Source: Mucilaginibacter sp. (GTDB lineage: Bacteria > Bacteroidota > Bacteroidia > Sphingobacteriales > Sphingobacteriaceae). Taken from it: DNA of 16,077 nt. The stretch spans positions 1 through 16,077 of the forward strand of contig JACMRC010000020.1 of the NCBI GenBank assembly GCA_014376655.1. The letters are read 5' to 3'. Each line of letters starts with the position of its first letter. The first letter of the stretch is position 1. Below are positions 6,602 to 13,189 of the stretch, one piece after another. A model generated the notes under the pieces. It had not been told where the DNA came from and did not search any database. It saw only the letters and a list, made by a program, of their open reading frames with translations. The translations under genes and the position numbers were made by a program.

Positions 6602-7170
6602 TGGAATACACACCACGATTAAAATCGAAATACAAAGAAGAAATACGCACTAACCTGAAAGATAAATTTCAGTACAAAAGCGTAATGCAGGTTCCAAAAC
6701 TGGAAAAAATTGCAATTAACCAGGGTGTTGGTGGTGCTACTACGGACAAGAAATTGATCGAGAACACTATCACTGAGTTAACTACCATTACTGGTCAGCA
6801 AGCTGTAGCTTCAAAATCTAAAAAAGATATTTCAAACTTTAAATTGCGTAAAAATATGCCAATTGGCGTACGTGTTACTTTACGTGACAATATGATGTAT
6901 GAGTTCTTAGATCGTTTGATCTCTGTAGCTTTGCCTCGTATCCGCGATTTCAAAGGCATTAACGATAAAGGTTTTGATGGAAGAGGAAACTATACTTTAG
7001 GTATAACTGAGCAAATCATTTTCCCTGAGATCAACATCGACAAAATAAACAAAATTCAAGGTATGGATATTACCTTTGTAACCTCTGCAACTACTGATGT
7101 TGAAGCATTAGAGTTACTTAAGCAATTTGGTTTACCTTTTAAAAATCAAACTCCAGTTAACAATGGCTAA
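6601..7170 (+). CDS. rplE: 50S ribosomal protein L5
   Basis: L5 binds 5S rRNA and forms part of the central protuberance, contacting P-site tRNA. The product is 189 residues, slightly longer than the 179 of E. coli. Conserved blocks are VPKLEKIAINQGVGGATTDK near 31-50, FKLRKNMPIGVRVTLRDNMMYEF near 80-102 (contains the GxxVTLR motif), LPRIRDFKGI, and GRGNYTLGITEQIIFPEI near 127-144. It begins on the last base of rplX and its last 8 nt overlap the rpsN start, so it is embedded in a coupled rplX-rplE-rpsN unit. Confidence 0.98.
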   Translation: MEYTPRLKSKYKEEIRTNLKDKFQYKSVMQVPKLEKIAINQGVGGATTDKKLIENTITELTTITGQQAVASKSKKDISNFKLRKNMPIGVRVTLRDNMMYEFLDRLISVALPRIRDFKGINDKGFDGRGNYTLGITEQIIFPEINIDKINKIQGMDITFVTSATTDVEALELLKQFGLPFKNQTPVNNG

Positions 7171-7432
7171 AGAAGGTGTAAAAGCACGCGAAGTTAAACG
7201 TGCCAAGTTAGTAGCAAAATATGCTGAAAAAAGAGCAGCTTTAAAAGCAGCCGGTGATTTTGCAGGTTTAGATGCTTTACCAAAAGCGTCATCGCCGGTA
7301 AAATTGCACAACCGTTGCAAGTTAACAGGCCGCCCTCGTGGTTATATGCGTCAGTTTGGTATTTCACGTGTTACATTCCGTGAAATGGCTTTAGCTGGTA
7401 AAATACCGGGAGTAAAGAAAGCAAGCTGGTAA
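7163..7432 (+). CDS. rpsN: 30S ribosomal protein S14 (zinc-free type)
   Basis: S14 is a late-assembly protein of the small-subunit head. The ATG at 7163 (MAKEGVKAREVKRAKLV) gives 89 residues. An in-frame ATG at 7127 would add 12 residues that copy rplE sequence in another frame, so it was rejected. The C-terminal signature NRCKLTGRPRGYMRQFG, then SRVTFREMALAGKIPGVKKASW, matches S14. The CxxC pairs of the zinc form are missing: only one cysteine is present, so this is the C-minus type. The 8-nt overlap with rplE (7163-7170) implies coupling. The following gap of 138 nt holds strong hairpins. Confidence 0.97.
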   Translation: MAKEGVKAREVKRAKLVAKYAEKRAALKAAGDFAGLDALPKASSPVKLHNRCKLTGRPRGYMRQFGISRVTFREMALAGKIPGVKKASW

Positions 7433-7447
7433 TAACAGTATTGAGGA

Positions 7448-7492
7448 ATGAGTTTTGAGTGGTGAGTTTTAATACTCAAAACTCATCACTCA
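7448..7492. repeat. Word-repeat inverted element with two mutually exclusive hairpins (rpsN-rpsH gap)
   Basis: Fold A pairs 7448-7460 with 7474-7486: a perfect 13-bp stem with a 13-nt loop. Fold B pairs 7456-7470 with 7478-7492: 15 bp with one G-T wobble and a 7-nt loop. Both use the complement AAAACTCA at 7478-7485. They compete because TGAGTTTT occurs twice on the left (7449-7456 and 7463-7470). The element starts 15 nt after the rpsN stop. It is not followed by a T-run, so it does not look like a simple intrinsic terminator. Confidence 0.75.
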
Positions 7493-7513
7493 TAACAAAC
7501 AAAAGAATTAACC

Positions 7514-7558
7514 GATGATAGGTCGTCTCTGATGTTAGGAGAAGGAAACCACCATCAC
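7514..7558 (+). promoter_or_regulatory. Structured leader upstream of rpsH (candidate)
   Basis: Nested pairings are possible: TGAT 7516-7519 with ATCA 7554-7557, GGT 7521-7523 with ACC 7548-7550, and TCTC 7526-7529 with GAGA 7539-7542. The stretch lies 12 nt before the rpsH start. The short stems make this tentative; S8 binding is a guess from the known S8 control of the spc operon in E. coli. Confidence 0.3.
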
Positions 7559-7570
7559 AACAAATAAATA

Positions 7571-7969
7571 ATGAATACAGATCCAATCGCAGATTACCTT
7601 ACCCGGGTAAGAAATGCAATTAAAGCCAACCATAGGGTTGTTGAGATTCCTGCATCTAACTTAAAGAAAGAAATCACTAAGGTGCTTTTTGATAAAGGTT
7701 ACATTGCAAACTACAAGTTTGAGGACAATGGTCCACAAGGCACTATTAAAGTGGCTTTGAAATACCACCCGATAACAAAAATTCCTGCTATCCGCTCAAT
7801 CGCACGTATAAGCAGACCAGGTTTCAGAAAATATGCAGGTACTGAAAAATTGCCTCGTGTATTAAATGGTTTAGGTATCGCTATCCTGTCAACTTCTCAC
7901 GGTGTAATGACCGATAAAGAAGCGCGTCAGCAAAATATAGGTGGCGAAGTTTTATGCTACGTTTATTAA
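7571..7969 (+). CDS. rpsH: 30S ribosomal protein S8
   Basis: S8 binds the central domain of 16S rRNA and in E. coli represses the spc operon. The 132-residue product starts MNTDPIADYLTRVRNA and contains PASNLKKEITKVLFDKGYI in the N-terminal domain. It ends with the S8 signature LSTSHGVMTDKEARQQNIGG followed by EVLCYVY. Length is normal. It is preceded by a 138-nt gap with two structured segments and an A-rich start region (CAACAAATAATA). rplF follows after 19 nt. Confidence 0.98.
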   Translation: MNTDPIADYLTRVRNAIKANHRVVEIPASNLKKEITKVLFDKGYIANYKFEDNGPQGTIKVALKYHPITKIPAIRSIARISRPGFRKYAGTEKLPRVLNGLGIAILSTSHGVMTDKEARQQNIGGEVLCYVY

Positions 7970-7973
7970 TCAG

Positions 7974-7979
7974 AGGAGG
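7974..7979 (+). promoter_or_regulatory. Perfect Shine-Dalgarno sequence for rplF
   Basis: AGGAGG (in AGAGGAGGA) ends 9 nt before the ATG at 7989. It decides the rplF start against the in-frame ATG at 7941, which lies inside rpsH and has no such site. Most genes here have no SD. Confidence 0.75.
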
Positions 7980-7988
7980 AAAGAAGCA

Positions 7989-8546
7989 ATGTCAAGAGTA
8001 GGAAAATCACCAATACCAGTACCGGCAGGCGTAACTATTACCGTATCTGAGGCTAACTTAGTTACTGTAAAAGGCCCTAAAGGCGAGCTGCACCAAGCGG
8101 TGGATACAGATATAAAAATTGTACAGGAAGGTACAGAACTATTAGTTCAACGCCCAACTGATCAAAAACGTCATAAAGCATTACACGGTTTATACCGCGC
8201 ATTGTTAAACAACATGGTTGTTGGCGTAACAACAGGTTACAAAATAGAACAAGAATTAGTAGGTGTGGGTTACCGCGCAACTAATACAGGTAATACGTTA
8301 GACTTAGTGTTGGGTTTCTCTCACCACTATGTATTTGAATTACCACAAGAAATTAAAGTTTCAACTACTGCTGAAAAGGGTAAAAACCCAACTATAATTC
8401 TGGAATCAAACGATAAACAACTTATTGGCCAGGTAGCGGCAAAAATACGCTCGTTACGTACGCCAGAGCCTTACAAAGGTAAAGGTATCAAGTTTGTTGG
8501 CGAAGTATTGAGAAGAAAAGCAGGTAAATCAGCATCTAAAAAATAA
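7989..8546 (+). CDS. rplF: 50S ribosomal protein L6
   Basis: L6 sits near the factor-binding region close to the sarcin-ricin loop and is needed late in 50S assembly. The 185-residue product starts MSRVGKSPIPVPAGVTITV, exactly the conserved L6 N-terminus, and has the two repeated domains. The second ends with the signature TPEPYKGKGIKFVGEVLRRK near 157-176. An upstream in-frame ATG at 7941 would add 16 residues overlapping rpsH and is rejected. The start has a perfect AGGAGG at 9 nt spacing. Confidence 0.98.
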   Translation: MSRVGKSPIPVPAGVTITVSEANLVTVKGPKGELHQAVDTDIKIVQEGTELLVQRPTDQKRHKALHGLYRALLNNMVVGVTTGYKIEQELVGVGYRATNTGNTLDLVLGFSHHYVFELPQEIKVSTTAEKGKNPTIILESNDKQLIGQVAAKIRSLRTPEPYKGKGIKFVGEVLRRKAGKSASKK

Positions 8547-8551
8547 TCGTC

Positions 8552-8908
8552 ATGGCAGCTAGAGCGAAATTATCAAGAAGAGAAAGAATTAAGATGGGAA
8601 TCAGGAAGCGCCTTTCAGGTTCTTCAGCCCGTCCTCGTTTGTCAGTGTACAGAAGCAATAAAGGTATTTATGCGCAGATCATTGACGATGTAACAGGAAA
8701 AACTATTGTATCAGCATCATCTTTATCAAAAGAGTTTACTGCTGATGGTACCAAGTCAGATCAATCAATTGCCGTAGGTAAATTGGTTGCCGAGAAAGCT
8801 ATTGCAGCTGGTATTAAAGATGTAGTTTTTGACAGGAACGGATACTTGTATCACGGTCGTGTTAAATCACTGGCTGAAGGTGCACGTGAAGGTGGGTTAA
8901 ACTTTTAA
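8552..8908 (+). CDS. rplR: 50S ribosomal protein L18
   Basis: L18 binds 5S rRNA and, with L5, anchors it in the central protuberance. The 118-residue product has the N-terminal basic segment LSRRERIKMGIRKRLSGSSA, then RPRLSVYRSNKGIYAQIIDD near 27-46. It ends with FDRNGYLYHGRVKSLAEGAR followed by EGGLNF, the usual L18 terminus. Spacing is 5 nt from rplF and 12 nt to rpsE, the standard spc order. Confidence 0.98.
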   Translation: MAARAKLSRRERIKMGIRKRLSGSSARPRLSVYRSNKGIYAQIIDDVTGKTIVSASSLSKEFTADGTKSDQSIAVGKLVAEKAIAAGIKDVVFDRNGYLYHGRVKSLAEGAREGGLNF

Positions 8909-8920
8909 TCGAAAAGAGAA

Positions 8921-9439
8921 ATGTCAACAATCAACATAAAAAGAGTAAAAACCAGCGAGATCGAATTAAAAGACCGTTTGGTAAGCATACAGCGTGTAGC
9001 CAAAGTAACTAAAGGTGGCCGTACATTCAGCTTCTCAGCTATCGTAGTGGTAGGTGACGAAAATGGTGTAGTAGGTTACGGTTTAGGTAAAGCAAAAGAG
9101 GTTACAGAAGCTATTGCAAAAGGTATTGATGATGCTAAAAAGAACTTAGTAAAAGTTCCAATCATTAACAACACTATACCTCATGAGCAAATAGGTAAAT
9201 TCTCTGGTGGCTTTGTATTCCTTAAGCCTGCTGCAAACGGTACCGGTGTAATAGCCGGTGGTGCAATGCGTGCAGTATTAGAGTCTGCAGGTGTACATAA
9301 CGTACTTGCAAAATCAAAAGGATCATCAAACCCGCACAACGTGGTTAAAGCAACCGTATCTGCATTATCACAATTACGTGACGCACATACTGTAGCCCAA
9401 CAACGCGGAATTAGTTTAGGCAAAGTTTTTAACGGATAA
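8921..9439 (+). CDS. rpsE: 30S ribosomal protein S5
   Basis: S5 lies at the mRNA entry channel with S3 and S4 and affects decoding accuracy; loop changes in other species give spectinomycin resistance. The 172-residue product has the double-stranded RNA-binding-like N-terminal domain (LKDRLVSIQRVAKVTKGGRT near 17-36, then VVGDENGVVGYGLGKAKEV). The C-terminal domain contains GTGVIAGGAMRAVLESAGV near 109-127 and ends at about 160-172. Length is close to E. coli S5 (167). rpmD starts 5 nt downstream. Confidence 0.98.
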   Translation: MSTINIKRVKTSEIELKDRLVSIQRVAKVTKGGRTFSFSAIVVVGDENGVVGYGLGKAKEVTEAIAKGIDDAKKNLVKVPIINNTIPHEQIGKFSGGFVFLKPAANGTGVIAGGAMRAVLESAGVHNVLAKSKGSSNPHNVVKATVSALSQLRDAHTVAQQRGISLGKVFNG

Positions 9440-9444
9440 TTATC

Positions 9445-9624
9445 ATGTCAAAGATCAAAATTACCCTGATTAAGAGCGTGATCGATAGGACCGAGCGCCA
9501 AAAAAGAACAGTGGAAGCACTGGGCTTAAAGAAAATTAACAGCAGTGTGGAAGTTGAAGCCAACGCGGCTATTATTGGTATGGTTAGAAAGGTTAATCAC
9601 CTGGTGGCTATAGAAAATATTTAA
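9445..9624 (+). CDS. rpmD: 50S ribosomal protein L30
   Basis: L30 is a small two-helix, three-strand protein on the solvent side of the large subunit. This short gene reads MSKIKITLIKSVIDRTERQK, then RTVEALGLKKINSSVEVEAN, and ends with IIGMVRKVNHLVAIENI. That is 59 residues, the family size. The T(V)EALGLKK and MVxKVxHLV segments are the recognisable L30 features. It fits exactly between rpsE (5 nt) and rplO (4 nt), the invariant spc position. The start follows ATTATC, without a Shine-Dalgarno. Confidence 0.96.
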   Translation: MSKIKITLIKSVIDRTERQKRTVEALGLKKINSSVEVEANAAIIGMVRKVNHLVAIENI

Positions 9625-9628
9625 TATC

Positions 9629-10075
9629 ATGAATTTAAGTAATCTAAAACCTGCAGAAGGTTCAACTAAAAATAGAAAAAGAATCGGTCGTGGTACAGGT
9701 TCTGGCCGTGGTGGAACATCTACCCGTGGCCACAAAGGTGCCGGTTCTCGTTCAGGTAAAAAAACTAAAATAGGTTTTGAAGGTGGTCAAATGCCTTTGC
9801 AACGCCGTGTTCCTAAAGTAGGATTTAAAAACCCTAACCGTGTGGAGTATGCCGGTGTTAACCTTGACGTGTTGCAAGAACTAACGGAAAAACACTCATT
9901 GACAACTATAAACTTTGCTACTATAATTGAGCATGGTTTGGCGTCAAAAAACGACTTAGTGAAAATACTGGGCCGTGGCGAGTTGAAAGCCAAATTAGAA
10001 GTTACTGCACATGCATTTACAGTTACCGCGCATAAAGCTATTGAAGCTGCCGGTGGTACTATAGTTAAGCTATAA
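9629..10075 (+). CDS. rplO: 50S ribosomal protein L15
   Basis: L15 is a late-assembly large-subunit protein with a long basic N-terminal arm in the rRNA core. The 148-residue product begins MNLSNLKPAEGSTKNRKRIG and has the Gly/Arg/Lys-rich arm at about 20-60 (RGTGSGRGGTSTRGHKGAGS, then FEGGQMPLQRRVPKVGFKN). The globular C-terminal domain ends with AHAFTVTAHKAIEAAGGTIV. Length matches the family (144 in E. coli). Spacing is 4 nt from rpmD and 16 nt to secY. Confidence 0.98.
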   Translation: MNLSNLKPAEGSTKNRKRIGRGTGSGRGGTSTRGHKGAGSRSGKKTKIGFEGGQMPLQRRVPKVGFKNPNRVEYAGVNLDVLQELTEKHSLTTINFATIIEHGLASKNDLVKILGRGELKAKLEVTAHAFTVTAHKAIEAAGGTIVKL

Positions 10076-10091
10076 AACTTTAAAATTTCAA

Positions 10092-11432
10092 ATGAAGAAG
10101 TTTTTCACTACAATATCCAACATCTGGAAAATTGAAGATCTAAGAGTGCGTATTACTAACACACTCTTATTTCTTTTAATATATCGTGTAGGTTCTTTTA
10201 TCCGTTTGCCGGGAGTTAGCGATGCTATCGCTAACAAAAGTAAGGCAGAAGGATTAGTAGGCCTATTAAATATGTTTGCAGGAGGTTCGTTTTCACGGGT
10301 CTCTATTTTTGCATTAGGTGTTATGCCTTATATCTCTGCTTCCATCGTGATGCAGTTATTAGGTATTGCTGTACCTTATTTTGCTAAAATGCAAAAAGAG
10401 GGCGAAAGCGGCCGTAACAAAATTAACCAGTGGACTCGTTACCTAACTATCCTTATCACAGCTGCGCAAGCAGCGGCTTACCTGCGTTCGCAAGTTACGC
10501 CTGATGAGATGCTGATAGGCAATCCAATGTTTGTTATCATGAATACGTTTGTGTTAACAGCGGGTACATTATTTGTAATGTGGTTGGGCGAGAAGATCAC
10601 AGACAAAGGTATTGGTAACGGTATCTCTTTGATCATCATGGTTGGTATCATTGCTCAATTACCCGGTGCGTTTGTAGCAGAGTTTCAAAACCGCACAACC
10701 GGTAGCGGTGGCTTAATTACATTTATTGTTGAGCTTGTAGCTTTACTGGGTGTGGTTATGTTTACGATACTGATAGTGCAGGGTACCCGAAAGATAGCAG
10801 TGCAGTATGCTAAGCGTATTGTAGGTAACAAACAATATGGCGGCGTGCGTCAGTATATACCTTTAAAGGTAAATGCTGCCGGTGTAATGCCTATCATCTT
10901 TGCCCAGGCATTAATGTTTATACCTGCAACTTTAGCATCGTTTTTCCCTACTGCGGCATCAAACGGTATATTAATAAAATTGTCAGATTATACATCTTTC
11001 TTGCACAACGCAGTGTTTGCAGTATTGATTATAGTGTTCACTTACTTTTATACAGCCATTACGGTTAACCCGAAACAAATGGCTGAGGATATGAAACGTA
11101 ACAACGGATTTGTACCGGGTGTTAAACCCGGCGAAGCAACAACAAGTTATATTGACGATATCATTTCGAGGATTACTTTACCGGGATCTATATTTTTAGC
11201 AATCATTGCTATTATACCGGCATTGGCAAGCTTAGTTGGTGTTAATTCATTATTTGCAAGGTTCTTTGGTGGTACATCATTGATCATCCTTGTAGGTGTT
11301 GTGTTGGATACGTTGCAACAGATAGAAAGCCACTTATTAATGCGTCATTATGACGGCTTAATGAAAACAGGCAGAATAACTGGCCGTACATCAATACCTG
11401 CTGCCGCCGGAACAACGCCGACAGCAATTTAA
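10092..11432 (+). CDS. secY: Sec translocon channel subunit SecY
   Basis: SecY is the inner-membrane protein-conducting channel, working with SecE and SecA. The 446-residue product has ten predicted membrane helices. Landmarks are the N-terminal cytoplasmic helix and TM1 (about 20-40), the plug region and TM2 with GVMPYISASIVMQLL near 76-90, GEKITDKGIGNGISLIIM near 166-183, and the cytoplasmic loop KRIVGNKQYGGVRQYIPLKV near 241-260. The C5 region follows with NPKQMAEDMKRNNGFVPGVK near 326-345. All conserved blocks are present and the length is normal. It sits after rplO, as in nearly all bacteria, and map follows 6 nt later; there is no adk between them. Confidence 0.98.
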   Translation: MKKFFTTISNIWKIEDLRVRITNTLLFLLIYRVGSFIRLPGVSDAIANKSKAEGLVGLLNMFAGGSFSRVSIFALGVMPYISASIVMQLLGIAVPYFAKMQKEGESGRNKINQWTRYLTILITAAQAAAYLRSQVTPDEMLIGNPMFVIMNTFVLTAGTLFVMWLGEKITDKGIGNGISLIIMVGIIAQLPGAFVAEFQNRTTGSGGLITFIVELVALLGVVMFTILIVQGTRKIAVQYAKRIVGNKQYGGVRQYIPLKVNAAGVMPIIFAQALMFIPATLASFFPTAASNGILIKLSDYTSFLHNAVFAVLIIVFTYFYTAITVNPKQMAEDMKRNNGFVPGVKPGEATTSYIDDIISRITLPGSIFLAIIAIIPALASLVGVNSLFARFFGGTSLIILVGVVLDTLQQIESHLLMRHYDGLMKTGRITGRTSIPAAAGTTPTAI

Positions 11433-11438
11433 TAACGA

Positions 11439-12227
11439 ATGTCAAAAATTCATTATAAGTCTGCCGAAGAGATTGAGCTTATTCGTTTAAGCTCAATCTT
11501 ATTGGCAAAAACACATGGCGAAATAGCGAAAGTTATAGGGCCGGGAGTAAAGACTATTGAATTAGACAAGCTTGCAGAGACTTTTATACGTGACAATGGC
11601 GGGATCCCGTCGTTTTTAAACTACGGAGGTTTCCCTTACTCGCTGTGTATTTCATTAAACAACCAGGTAGTACACGGTTTCCCAAGTAACTATGCTTTAA
11701 AAGAAGGCGATCTGGTATCAGTTGATTGCGGGGTAACGCTTAATAAATACGTTGGCGACTCAGCCTTTACTTATGCCATTGGCGAAGTAAGCGACGAGAT
11801 AAAAAAACTAATGCGTGTAACGCGCGAGTGTTTGGATCTGGGTATTGAGAAAGCAATAGTTGGTAACCGCATTGGTGATATTGGTTACGCCGTACAAGAG
11901 CATGCTGAAAAGCATGGTTTCGGCGTAGTGAAAGAACTGGTGGGCCACGGAGTAGGATTAAAACTGCACGAGAAGCCGGAAGTGCCAAATTACGGCAGAC
12001 GCGGATCAGGCATAAAATTAGAGGAAGGAATGGTGATAGCCATCGAGCCGATGATAAATGCAGGCCGTGCCGGAGTTAAGTTTTGGGATGATGGCTGGAC
12101 AGTATCAACAGTTGATGGTAAGGCATCTGCCCATTATGAGCATACAGTAGCTGTAAAAAAGGGCAAAGCAGACATTTTAACATCATTCGAGTACGTTGAT
12201 AATGTTTTATCAGAAAAAAATAAATAA
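11439..12227 (+). CDS. map: Methionine aminopeptidase, type I
   Basis: It removes the initiator methionine from nascent proteins at the tunnel exit after deformylation, using two divalent metal ions. The 262-residue product shows all active-site residues: His79 (VVHG), Asp96 (SVDCGVT), Asp107 (VGDSAF), His170 (GHGVGLKLHEKP), His177, Glu203 (IEPM) and Glu234 (YEHTVAV). It lacks the N-terminal zinc-finger extension of type Ib enzymes, so it is the short type Ia form. The start is 6 nt after secY. A 67-nt spacer with a candidate promoter follows. Confidence 0.98.
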   Translation: MSKIHYKSAEEIELIRLSSILLAKTHGEIAKVIGPGVKTIELDKLAETFIRDNGGIPSFLNYGGFPYSLCISLNNQVVHGFPSNYALKEGDLVSVDCGVTLNKYVGDSAFTYAIGEVSDEIKKLMRVTRECLDLGIEKAIVGNRIGDIGYAVQEHAEKHGFGVVKELVGHGVGLKLHEKPEVPNYGRRGSGIKLEEGMVIAIEPMINAGRAGVKFWDDGWTVSTVDGKASAHYEHTVAVKKGKADILTSFEYVDNVLSEKNK

Positions 12228-12242
12228 TTAAAAATATTTTAT

Positions 12243-12250
12243 TAATTTTG
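12243..12250 (+). promoter_or_regulatory. Candidate internal promoter (-7 element) before infA
   Basis: TAATTTTG fits TAnnTTTG, 45 bp before the infA ATG, and is followed by CGTCCC much as in the main promoter region. No TTTG or TTG is seen 19-21 bp upstream, so it is half a promoter at best. A weak hairpin (CCGC/GCGG) follows it. Confidence 0.4.
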
Positions 12251-12294
12251 CGTCCCGCTTTCAGGGCGGATAATTAAGTAATAATCAGTAAAAT

Positions 12295-12513
12295 ATGGCA
12301 AAACAATCTTCGATTGAACAGGACGGCACAATTCGGGAAGCGTTATCAAACGCAATGTTTAGAGTTGAGTTAGAGAATGGACATGAGATTATTGCGCACA
12401 TATCAGGTAAAATGCGCATGCATTATATCAAGATATTACCTGGTGATAGGGTTAAATTGGAAATGAGTCCATATGATCTGTCAAAAGGAAGAATAACGTA
12501 CAGATATAAATAA
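12295..12513 (+). CDS. infA: Translation initiation factor IF-1
   Basis: IF-1 binds the 30S A site during initiation and assists IF-2 and IF-3. The 72-residue product is a single S1/OB-fold domain: MAKQSSIEQDGTIREALSNA, then MFRVELENGHEIIAHISGKM, then HYIKILPGDRVKLEMSPYDL and SKGRITYRYK. Both length and sequence match the family closely. It follows map after a 67-nt spacer that may contain its own promoter. rpmJ begins 9 nt downstream, the usual infA-rpmJ pairing. Confidence 0.98.
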   Translation: MAKQSSIEQDGTIREALSNAMFRVELENGHEIIAHISGKMRMHYIKILPGDRVKLEMSPYDLSKGRITYRYK

Positions 12514-12522
12514 TAAATAGAG

Positions 12523-12639
12523 ATGAAAGTTAGAGCATCCATTAAAAAGCGCAGTGTTGATTGCAAGATCATCCGTCGTAACGGGAAACTTTATGTGATA
12601 AACAAAAAGAATCCTAAGTTCAAACAGCGTCAGGGATAA
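12523..12639 (+). CDS. rpmJ: 50S ribosomal protein L36 (zinc-free type)
   Basis: L36 is the smallest ribosomal protein and binds 23S rRNA near L6 and the factor-binding region. The short gene encodes 38 residues, from MKVRASIKKRSVDCKIIRRN to GKLYVINKKNPKFKQRQG. The MKVRAS start and KxKQRQG end are diagnostic. E. coli L36 binds zinc through Cys11, Cys14, Cys27 and His33; here those positions are Ser11, Cys14, Asn27 and Phe33. It is therefore a C-minus, zinc-independent form that keeps one orphan cysteine. It lies between infA (9 nt) and rpsM (70 nt). Confidence 0.97.
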   Translation: MKVRASIKKRSVDCKIIRRNGKLYVINKKNPKFKQRQG

Positions 12640-12665
12640 TTAAAAGCATTGTAATGATCCGTACA

Positions 12666-12680
12666 ACGGTGGCCCGCCGT
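12666..12680 (+). promoter_or_regulatory. Hairpin in the rpmJ-rpsM gap
   Basis: ACGGTG (12666-12671) pairs with CGCCGT (12675-12680) with one G-T wobble and a 3-nt loop GCC. It lies 29 nt before the rpsM start, where the alpha-operon leader bound by S4 lies in E. coli. No pseudoknot could be worked out by eye. Confidence 0.4.
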
Positions 12681-12709
12681 TCGGTCTTACTACAAAACAA
12701 AAAACAAAT

Positions 12710-13087
12710 ATGGCAAGGATTTCAGGTATTGATTTACCAAAAAACAAAAGAGGAGAGATAGGTTTAACCTATATCTACGGAATAGGCCGCTCAAAGTCTC
12801 AAGAAATTTTGACGAAGGCAGGTATCGACTTTAACATTAAAGTACAAGATTGGAATGATGACCAGTTAGCTTTGATTCGTGGTATTATCAACGACGAAAT
12901 TAAAGTTGAAGGTGCGTTACGTTCTGAGGTTCAATTAAACATCAAACGTTTAATGGATATAGGTTGCTACCGTGGTACACGTCATCGTAAAGGTTTACCG
13001 TTACGTGGCCAACGTACTAAAAACAACTCACGTACCCGTAAAGGAAAACGTAAAACAGTTGCTAACAAAAAGAAAGCTACTAAATAG
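12710..13087 (+). CDS. rpsM: 30S ribosomal protein S13
   Basis: S13 sits at the top of the small-subunit head and forms bridges with L5 and the P-site tRNA through its basic tail. The 125-residue product begins MARISGIDLPKNKRGEIGLT and has the helix-two-turn-helix segment IYGIGRSKSQEILTKAGI near 22-39. The signature GCYRGTRHRKGLPLRGQRTK near 85-104 is followed by a lysine/arginine-rich tail to 125. It opens the alpha-type block. Gaps are 70 nt before and 136 nt after, both with inverted repeats. Confidence 0.98.
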   Translation: MARISGIDLPKNKRGEIGLTYIYGIGRSKSQEILTKAGIDFNIKVQDWNDDQLALIRGIINDEIKVEGALRSEVQLNIKRLMDIGCYRGTRHRKGLPLRGQRTKNNSRTRKGKRKTVANKKKATK

Positions 13088-13095
13088 TAAGTGAT

Positions 13096-13139
13096 TGGTG
13101 ATTAAAGAGCAAAGATTAGTTGAAGCTCAATAATCATCA
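13096..13139. repeat. Inverted element in the rpsM-rpsK gap
   Basis: TGGTGATTA (13096-13104) pairs with TAATCATCA (13131-13139) over 9 bp with one G-T wobble. Inside it GAGC (13107-13110) pairs with GCTC (13125-13128). The element begins 8 nt after the rpsM stop, in the same position as the elements after rplP, rpsN and rpoA, but it is shorter and looks more degenerate. Confidence 0.5.
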
Positions 13140-13172
13140 GGAATAAAATAAATTAAAAAGATTAGTGGGTCC

Positions 13173-13189
13173 GAGTTATTCAATAACTC
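13173..13189. repeat. Near-perfect palindrome upstream of rpsK
   Basis: GAGTTATT (13173-13180) and AATAACTC (13182-13189) are exact reverse complements around a single C. One unpaired base is too tight for an RNA loop, so in RNA the innermost pairs would open. The symmetry would also suit a dimeric DNA-binding protein. It lies 34 nt before the rpsK start. Confidence 0.5.

Noticed and set aside
7127..7162. Upstream in-frame ATG for rpsN giving a 101-residue product
   Set aside because: The extra 12 residues come from the rplE coding region in another frame and have no resemblance to S14. The ATG at 7163 gives the canonical MAKE start.
7448..7492. Intrinsic terminator between rpsN and rpsH
   Set aside because: No T-run follows the stem and essential genes continue downstream. 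The arms are AT-rich word repeats rather than a GC-rich stem.
7941..7988. Upstream in-frame ATG for rplF
   Set aside because: It lies inside rpsH and lacks a ribosome-binding site. The ATG at 7989 has a perfect AGGAGG and the conserved MSRVGKSPIPVP start.
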